A stretch of DNA of 64,000 nt from Cohnella sp. GbtcB17 (GTDB taxonomy: Bacteria; Bacillota; Bacilli; Paenibacillales; Paenibacillaceae), in contig NZ_JAGXJW010000037.1 in the NCBI RefSeq assembly GCF_019091135.1, positions 17,931 to 81,930 on the forward strand, given 5' to 3'. Shown here in pieces: positions 58,713 through 64,000 of the stretch; within the stretch, counting starts at the first letter, position 1, and each line of letters begins with the position of its first letter. Under the pieces are notes generated by a model, which was given only the letters and a program-made list of their open reading frames with translations, did no database searches and was not told the DNA's origin. The position numbers and the translations under genes were made by a program.

Positions 58713-58724
58713 CCGATCAGTCGG
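58713..58724 (-). promoter_or_regulatory. Candidate TetR operator
   Basis: CCGA-TCAG-TCGG lies 25-36 bp upstream of the regulator gene, directly before a TATAAA on the minus strand. Position and symmetry fit autorepression. Confidence 0.5.
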
Positions 58725-58802
58725 AATAAAATAAATGTAAACGACAAATCCATATGTTGTCAAACACAAATTCGCGAGCGAATCACTTAAGGCAACGGCA
58801 AA

Positions 58803-58830
58803 GAGCCCGGCGTCGGGCCGGGCTTCTTGC
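58803..58830 (-). terminator. Terminator of the heme operon
   Basis: AGCCCGGC-GTCGG-GCCGGGCT hairpin; on the minus strand it is followed by CTTTGCC. It lies just after the stop of the IsdG-like gene. Confidence 0.65.
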
Positions 58831-58871
58831 AGTTTTTGGTCGAACACAGACGGGCTTGCAGATTCGCGCTT

Positions 58872-59207
58872 CTAGGAAGCCGCCTCCTGGACGGACGTTT
58901 GCAAAGGCTGCCGGACGACTTTGACCTCGTAAAAGTTGATTTTGTTAGCGATGATATACTCCGGCTTTTCCCGATGGCTGTGCGATTCGCGGAAGGCCTC
59001 GCTTTTCGTCCAGGCCTGGAACGCTTCCTTGCTCTCCCATCGGGTGCTGACGGTCACTTCGTCGTACTCCTTCGTGTTTTCGGTCAGCATGACCTCCAAT
59101 CCGAGGAAGCCCTCCATCCCTTCCACCTTGCCGACTTTGTTGAAGCGCTCGATCAGCTTGTCGCCGCTGCCTTTCGTGATTTGGGAGACGTTCGTTACGA
59201 TGACCAT
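58872..59207 (-). CDS. IsdG-like heme-degrading monooxygenase, 111 aa
   Basis: Small ferredoxin-like dimer. The catalytic Asn (MVIVTNVSQITKG), Trp (FQAWTKSEAF) and His (RESHSHREKP) of IsdG/HmoA enzymes are in place. Opens the heme ring and frees iron in the cytoplasm. Last gene of the heme operon, 118 bp after the ATPase fusion. Confidence 0.87.
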   Translation of the reverse strand: MVIVTNVSQITKGSGDKLIERFNKVGKVEGMEGFLGLEVMLTENTKEYDEVTVSTRWESKEAFQAWTKSEAFRESHSHREKPEYIIANKINFYEVKVVRQPLQTSVQEAAS

Positions 59208-59325
59208 TATTTTTTCCTCCCTTGAATGTTCTGAAGATATGAATTGATATTACTTCTATAAATGTAATTTTCAAGTATGAATGGCGCATGAACTTTAAAT
59301 TACAAGCGGTGCGGCCGCCGGGCCG

Positions 59326-60441
59326 CTAAGTCCGTCTGAGCGGCATACGGCGAACTTTGACGAGCTTGAGAGAGGATTCGTGAGAAAGGATGGCTGGCCC
59401 GGCGGGAAAAGCGGCATCCGGGACGAGCTCGGACGTCGCCGCTTGCCATACCGCGGCGTCTTCAGCGGTTCGCCAGCGCGTGATAACGGAGATCTCGTCG
59501 CCCGCCGACTTCTTCTCCGACTGGAGCAGCTCCATGCCGAGGAACCCGGGCATGGTCCCCAGGTCCTCGCGAGCGCTCCAATAAGCCGCCAATCGACCTC
59601 CCTCGCCGCTGGCAACCCGGTACGTATCGGTCACAACCAGGATCGCTTCCTCCTCCGCGGCCGGCCCCGGCAGCGGAATGATAAGCGGATAGGGCTCGTC
59701 GAACCTGACCTCCGCCTCGATCTCGTATACGTCGCGCAAAAAAGCGGGTGTAATGACGCGGCTCGGCACGCCCCGCGCGGCGATGCCGCCGGCTTTGAGC
59801 GCGATCAGCTCGTCGCAGAAGGCTGCGGCCTGCTGGAGGTCGTGCAGAACCATGACGATCGTCAGGCCCGCTTCGCGGTTCAGCTTCTTCAGCACCCGCA
59901 TCAGCTCCAGCTGATGCGCGATATCCAAATAAGTCGTCGGTTCGTCGAGCAGCAGAATGCCCGTCCTCTGCGCGAGTGCCATCGCGATCAGCGCCTTCTG
60001 ACGTTCCCCGCCGGACAGCGTATGCACCATGCGGTCCTCGCAGCTTCGCATGCTCATCTGTCGCAGCGCCCAATCGATCTCCCGCTCGTCCGCTTCGCCC
60101 AGCCGCTGCCTGAAGCGGCCGAGCCGCGGCGTCCGCCCGAAGGCGACCAGCTCGCGTACGGTCAGCTCCGGCAGCGCCTCTCGCGACTGCGGCAGCATCG
60201 CCAGCTCCGTCGCGAGCTCGAGCCGCGTATATTCGGCAGCCGGTCTGCCGCGGACGACGATCGTGCCGCCGGCCGGCTTCAACAGACCCGCGATCAAAAG
60301 CAGCAGCGTCGTCTTGCCCGGCCCCTTGGGGCCGGCGATCGCCGTCATTTTGCCTTCCAGCAAAGCCGCATCCACTTCCAATCGGCAATAAGGTCCCGCC
60401 TCGAAGCGAAGCGCCTTCGTCTCGATTGCATGGGCATTCAT
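59326..60441 (-). CDS. Heme ABC ATPase fused to a C-terminal IsdG-like domain, 371 aa
   Basis: Residues 1-240 are a FecE-type ATPase: Walker A GPKGPGKTTLL, signature TLSGGERQKALIAMAL, Walker B ILLLDEPTTYLDIAH. After a short linker, residues about 265-371 (VVTDTYRVASGEGGRLAAYW, GFLGMELLQSEKK, ISVITRWRTAEDAAVWQ) align with the free IsdG-like protein next door. The catalytic Asn is replaced by Asp (VVTDTY) and the His region is poorly conserved, so the domain may bind rather than degrade heme. Confidence 0.82.
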   Translation of the reverse strand: MNAHAIETKALRFEAGPYCRLEVDAALLEGKMTAIAGPKGPGKTTLLLLIAGLLKPAGGTIVVRGRPAAEYTRLELATELAMLPQSREALPELTVRELVAFGRTPRLGRFRQRLGEADEREIDWALRQMSMRSCEDRMVHTLSGGERQKALIAMALAQRTGILLLDEPTTYLDIAHQLELMRVLKKLNREAGLTIVMVLHDLQQAAAFCDELIALKAGGIAARGVPSRVITPAFLRDVYEIEAEVRFDEPYPLIIPLPGPAAEEEAILVVTDTYRVASGEGGRLAAYWSAREDLGTMPGFLGMELLQSEKKSAGDEISVITRWRTAEDAAVWQAATSELVPDAAFPAGPAILSHESSLKLVKVRRMPLRRT

Positions 60442-61436
60442 CGAATTCCGCTCCTTCTACGCAGCAAATAAAGGAAAAACGGCGCGCCGATGCAGGCGAG
60501 CAAAATGCCGACCGGCAGCTCCGCCGGATCGAACCAGGTGCGGGCGATCGTGTCCGCGATGACGACCAGCGCGCCGCCGCCCGCGATCGATACCGGCATC
60601 AGGCGCCGATAATCGTCGCCGATGAGCAGACGGACCGCATGCGGCACGACGAGTCCGACGAAGCCGACGAGTCCGGCGACGCTGACCGCCGTACCGGCGA
60701 GCAGCGCCGCGAGCGCCAGCAGCAGCAGCCGCTGCAGCTCGACCCGCTGTCCCAGCAATTTGGCCGTTTTGTCGCCCAGCATCAGCACGTTGGCCGGCTT
60801 GATCGCCGGCACGGTCAGCGCGAGCCCCGCGAGCGCGTAGGGCAGCATGAACGACAGATGATGCCAGCTGCGTCCGTTCAGTCCGCCGGCCAACCACGGG
60901 ATGACGGCCTGAATCCGGTCGCTGTGGACGACCATGATGCCGTTCATGACCGCGCCGAGCAGCGCGCTCACGGCGACGCCCGCCAGCACGATCTTCACCG
61001 GCGATGCGCCGTTGTCCCAGGACAGCGCGTAAATGAGCAAGGCCGCAACCAGCGAGCCGGCGAAGGCGGCAGGCGGCAGCAGGTAGCTGAATTGCGGGAG
61101 CGCCACGAGCGTCACAACAGCCACCAAGCCGCCGCCCGCGGACACGCCGATGATGCCGGGATCGGCCAGCGGGTTACGCATAATTCCTTGCAACAACGCC
61201 CCTGATGCGGCTAGGCACGCGCCGACCAGCGCCCCGACGAGGACGCGCGGCAGCCGAACGTCCATGAGGATCGCTTCGTATGGCGAATGCGAGCCGCCAA
61301 GCAAAATACCGAAAATATCGCGAAGCGGAATCGGCACCGAGCCGGTCGTCAGGCCGAACGCGATGCCTGCGGCCAGCAACAGCGGAGCCAGCGGCACGAC
61401 GATTCGCCTTCTGCGCGTCCGGTCCGCTTTGCTCAC
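60438..61436 (-). CDS. FecCD-family permease for heme, 332 aa
   Basis: About ten membrane helices; GALLQGIMRNPLADPGIIGV and SAGGGLVAVVTL are classic BtuC/FecCD motifs, and VGLVVPHAVRLLIGDDYRRL is the ATPase contact. ATGA overlaps on both sides couple it to the ATPase fusion and the binding protein. Confidence 0.92.
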   Translation of the reverse strand: MSKADRTRRRRIVVPLAPLLLAAGIAFGLTTGSVPIPLRDIFGILLGGSHSPYEAILMDVRLPRVLVGALVGACLAASGALLQGIMRNPLADPGIIGVSAGGGLVAVVTLVALPQFSYLLPPAAFAGSLVAALLIYALSWDNGASPVKIVLAGVAVSALLGAVMNGIMVVHSDRIQAVIPWLAGGLNGRSWHHLSFMLPYALAGLALTVPAIKPANVLMLGDKTAKLLGQRVELQRLLLLALAALLAGTAVSVAGLVGFVGLVVPHAVRLLIGDDYRRLMPVSIAGGGALVVIADTIARTWFDPAELPVGILLACIGAPFFLYLLRRRSGIR

Positions 61437-62488
61437 GGCGTGCCGCCAACGCCTGCGGCCGATGCGCCGGAGAGCGTCGCGGCATACGCGTCCAGCTTGC
61501 CGCGCAGCAGCTCAAGCGCTTCGACGACGCGAGTTCCGGGATTCGTGCCGAACAGATCGGCCGGCAGCACCTCCACGCGGTCGGCGCGCACGGCCGCGAC
61601 GCTGTTCCAGGCCGCGTTTTTGCGCATCTCGGCCACGAAGCTGTCCGCGACTTCCGCCGGATTGCCGTGCGTCATGATCAAGATGACTTCCGGATCGGCT
61701 TCGACGATCCGCTCCGCATTGAGCTGCGCGTACTGCGGATAGCTCTGCAGCCGCGGATAATCCGACGCGATGTTGTAGCCGCCCGCCGCCTCGAGCAGAT
61801 TGCCCCCGAGCGAGGTCGGCAGCGCCGCCATGAACGTGCCCGGCGCGCCGTAGACGAGCAGCGCGCGCGGCCGGTCTTCCATGGCCTTCGAAGCAAGCGC
61901 TGTCCGCTCCTCCTCGATGACGGCGATCAGCTCGTTCGCGCGCTCCGGTCGCTCGAGCAGCCGTCCGATAAGCGCGATCTGCCGCTCAATCTCGTCGATC
62001 GAATTGGCGCTGGTCAACACCATCTTCGCGCCGATGCCTTCGAGCGTCGGGATATCCTTGACGTTCATCGGGTCGTTGCCGAGCACGACATCCGGACGCA
62101 GCAGCGCGATGCGTTCGAGATCCACTTCATGCGCCGTGCCGATGCGGGCCGCTTGCTCCGCGCCTTCGTAAGGGAGCGGCACGTCCGAATCCGGCCGGCC
62201 CGCCACCTGGCCGCCGAGCGCGTAGACGATGTCCGTCTCGCCGTTGCCGAGCGTCACGATGCGCTTCGGCACGCCGGCAAGCGCGACCTCCCGCCCGGCA
62301 AAATCCGTGACGACAAGCTTGCCTTGGCCGGCGGCCGCCGTGGTCGTTGTCTGCTGCGGCTGTACGCCGCAGCCCGCCAGCGAGAGCGGAACCGCCAGGA
62401 TTAGCGCCGTCCAGGCAGTTCGCCGCCGTGCGCCGCGTTGTCTATCCGTCTTTAGCGTCCTTGAAGCCGACTTCTTCTCCACCACCAT
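61433..62488 (-). CDS. Heme/siderophore-binding lipoprotein (IsdE-like), 351 aa
   Basis: The signal ends LSLAGC (lipobox) after an unusually long basic N-terminus. Periplasmic-binding class III fold: RIVTLGNGETDIVYALGGQV, RPDVVLGNDPMNVKDIPTLE. Hands substrate to the permease. The ATG lies within the end of the NEAT gene (37-nt overlap). Confidence 0.87.
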   Translation of the reverse strand: MVVEKKSASRTLKTDRQRGARRRTAWTALILAVPLSLAGCGVQPQQTTTTAAAGQGKLVVTDFAGREVALAGVPKRIVTLGNGETDIVYALGGQVAGRPDSDVPLPYEGAEQAARIGTAHEVDLERIALLRPDVVLGNDPMNVKDIPTLEGIGAKMVLTSANSIDEIERQIALIGRLLERPERANELIAVIEEERTALASKAMEDRPRALLVYGAPGTFMAALPTSLGGNLLEAAGGYNIASDYPRLQSYPQYAQLNAERIVEADPEVILIMTHGNPAEVADSFVAEMRKNAAWNSVAAVRADRVEVLPADLFGTNPGTRVVEALELLRGKLDAYAATLSGASAAGVGGTP

Positions 62489-63516
62489 ACGCCTCCTGCT
62501 GCGAGTACCACGATCGCGGCCGCTACGCCGATTATGAGACCGTTATCGTCCTTTTTCGGCGAGACCAGCGGCTGCGCGGCGGCTCCTGCCGCTTCCAATG
62601 AAGCGGCAGAATCGCCCTCATTGCCCTTTGCTTCATCCGCGTTTGCGCTCGCTTCGGCGTCCGCCGCTTGCGCTGCCGCGCTCGCAGAAGGCTCCGCCGA
62701 CGGCGCGATCACTTCCGGCGCTTCCGACGCGCCGTCGTCGCTGCCCGACGCATCTGCCGATGCGGCCGGCGGCGTCGGCGATGCCTGCTCGCCGGCGCTT
62801 ACGGCATTCGCGCCTGGCGATGTCGTCGCAGCTGCGCTCGCCTGCGGCGACGGCGTCACGGTCGCGCTTGCTTGCGGCTTTGGCGTCGCTGCCGCGCTCG
62901 CTTGCGGTGCCGCTGTCGGCGCTGCGCTGGCCTGAGGCTTCGCCGTCGCTGCCCCGCTTGCCTGTGGCTTCGTCGTCGGCGCAGCGCTCGCCTGCGGCGT
63001 CGCCGGTGCTGCCGGCGTCGACGCAGCCGGCTTTTCAGCCGCAGCCTTCACCAATTTCAACGAATCCGCCTTAAAGTCGAACCGAATCGTATAATCGTGG
63101 TCATAGTCGATGTCCGGCACCGTCACGTGGATCTTCGCCAGCATCGGCGACGAGGGCAGCTCGGACACGGCGAAGACGACTTTTCGCGTGTCGGCCTCCG
63201 CGTCTTTGCTCAAAATGCGCGTATTGACGTACCCGCCCCCGCTGCCCGGCACCTTGAATTCCGTCACCCACTGGCTGTGGTTGATCGTCATCTGAATTTG
63301 CACGCTGCCTTTGTCGATCACGACGATAGCCGGCTTTTCCCAGTAATCGTTGGCCATCGACACCGAATCGTTGTCCGCCTGGACAATCTGATAGTCTATC
63401 GTATAAATGCCGTCCGCCTGCGCCCCGCTCGCATTCCCTGCCTGCAAAGGCAGACACAGCGCCAGCAGCAGCGCGGCAAGCCGTGCGCCGGTGAACTTTT
63501 TCTTTGCCGAGTTCAA
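62452..63516 (-). CDS. NEAT-domain heme protein with repeat stalk, 354 aa
   Basis: Signal peptide, one NEAT domain (residues about 35-160) with SMANDYWEKPAIVV and the heme-ligand YxxxY motif seen as YDHDY, as in IsdC. A Pro/Ala/Ser stalk with PQASAA-type repeats leads to a C-terminal helix (GLIIGVAAAIVVLAAGGVWW) and basic end. There is no LPXTG sorting motif, so it is membrane- not wall-anchored. TTG 63516 has GAGGAGG 7 nt upstream; a start at 63546 is rejected. Confidence 0.87.
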   Translation of the reverse strand: MNSAKKKFTGARLAALLLALCLPLQAGNASGAQADGIYTIDYQIVQADNDSVSMANDYWEKPAIVVIDKGSVQIQMTINHSQWVTEFKVPGSGGGYVNTRILSKDAEADTRKVVFAVSELPSSPMLAKIHVTVPDIDYDHDYTIRFDFKADSLKLVKAAAEKPAASTPAAPATPQASAAPTTKPQASGAATAKPQASAAPTAAPQASAAATPKPQASATVTPSPQASAAATTSPGANAVSAGEQASPTPPAASADASGSDDGASEAPEVIAPSAEPSASAAAQAADAEASANADEAKGNEGDSAASLEAAGAAAQPLVSPKKDDNGLIIGVAAAIVVLAAGGVWWWRRSRLQGR

Positions 63517-64000
63517 GTTGCAGCCTCCTCTGTCGTTAGCCCCCATCCCGGCCCGTGCCCGCCGGCTGCCGATCCGCCTGCACGCAGCGGCACGATGTAC
63601 ATGCCCGCCTCGTCATCGCGGCGAACCAGCGCTTCCACGCCGTAGATGTCCTTCATCGTTTGTGTCGTGACCGCCTGCTCGGGAGGCCCCTGCAGCACGA
63701 CGCGTCCGTCCTTCATCGCCACGATCCGGTCGCAGTAGCGCACCGCCTGGTTCATGTCGTGCAGCACGACGACGATCGTCAAGCCAAGCTCGACGTTCAA
63801 GCTGCGAATCAATTCCATCAGCTCGATCTGATAATACATGTCCAGGTACGTCGTCGGTTCGTCCTGCAGCAGCAGCTCGGGCCCCATCAACAGCTGCGAG
63901 GCGAGACCGACCTTCGTCTTCTCCCCGCCGGACATCGAATCGTAGCGACGGTCGTACCACGCCCGGGGAAAACGCAAGCCGTCCGCGACCTGATCGATCC
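63513..64000 (-). CDS. FecE-type ABC ATPase, partial at the right edge
   Basis: The visible C-terminal part has signature SMSGGEKTKVGLASQLLMGP, Walker B LLLQDEPTTYLDMYY and switch VVVLHDMNQAVRYCDRI. The N-terminal Walker A is beyond the window. It overlaps the NEAT gene start by 4 nt, so it is upstream in the same operon. The operon thus encodes two ATPases for one visible permease. Confidence 0.88.
   Translation of the reverse strand, partial: IDQVADGLRFPRAWYDRRYDSMSGGEKTKVGLASQLLMGPELLLQDEPTTYLDMYYQIELMELIRSLNVELGLTIVVVLHDMNQAVRYCDRIVAMKDGRVVLQGPPEQAVTTQTMKDIYGVEALVRRDDEAGMYIVPLRAGGSAAGGHGPGWGLTTEEAAT

Noticed and set aside
59208..59325. Fur box upstream of the IsdG-like gene
   Set aside because: AT-rich stretches are present, but no convincing 7-1-7 or 19-bp palindrome could be found by eye.

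Overview
The window most likely comes from a Paenibacillaceae chromosome (Paenibacillus/Cohnella-like). Supporting signs are strong GGAGG-type ribosome sites with frequent GTG/TTG starts, a GerPF-type spore protein, a NEAT/Isd-style heme uptake locus, a kinase-type lasso peptide cluster and a Firmicute-style exopolysaccharide (EPS) operon. It splits at about 19.3 kb. To the left the DNA is AT-rich and filled with short, mostly minus-strand accessory genes. To the right it is GC-rich and organised into long co-oriented operons.

Positions 1-6.85 kb hold a minus-strand run of small genes: a histidine phosphatase, two NUDIX hydrolases, GNAT, DinB, DUF3024 and DUF6933 types, and several lipoproteins. 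At least three of them seem to start at AUU/AUA-type codons. A plus-strand two-component system with a BcrAB-like ABC exporter follows (7.1-10.5 kb). From about 10.6 to 17.6 kb there is an array of one- or two-gene cassettes, all on the minus strand, separated by eleven complete or half copies of a roughly 110-165 bp imperfectly palindromic repeat. The repeats fold into an outer stem plus up to three covarying hairpins. For several cassettes the two ends are complementary to each other, as in integron cassettes (GTTRRRY...RYYYAAC), but no integrase is visible. The array includes two copies of a small-protein/retropepsin pair, one with a truncated protease, and a gene-less remnant of the same module lies at 6.86-6.97 kb. 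Decaying genes (an Mrr-linked ORF and an adenylate-kinase-like gene) form its right edge.

Positions 20.1-45.6 kb carry a nearly unbroken minus-strand series of coupled genes. galU, a priming sugar transferase, glycosyltransferases, a polymerase, a flippase, a pyruvyltransferase, manC, ugd and a secreted glycosidase run by 4-nt overlaps into a sulfotransferase and then a complete lasso peptide cluster: C (asparagine synthetase), precursor A, HprK-like kinase, B1 (RRE), B2 (protease), nucleotidyltransferase and ABC exporter D. APS kinase (cysC) and vanZ-like genes and a terminator follow. The 42-aa precursor is too short to stand out as an ORF. Its predicted core begins with Tyr, has Asp at position 9 and ends in Ser. 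Kinase, sulfotransferase and APS kinase together suggest phosphorylation and perhaps sulfation. Upstream lie the tyrosine kinase/Wzz pair and a NarL-type two-component system.

Positions 49.6-58.7 kb hold housekeeping and stress genes: guanine deaminase, class I aldolase, a DrrAB-like exporter, an Rrf2 regulator, a VOC protein, a GerPF-like protein, a DUF4180/formylglycine-enzyme-like pair and a TetR regulator. Positions 58.9-64 kb hold a heme acquisition operon: an ABC ATPase (partial), a NEAT protein, a lipoprotein, a permease, an ATPase fused to an IsdG-like domain, and a free IsdG-like monooxygenase. Three intergenic tandem-repeat arrays of unrelated sequence (26.26, 51.72 and 53.18 kb) share an exact 51-bp period.
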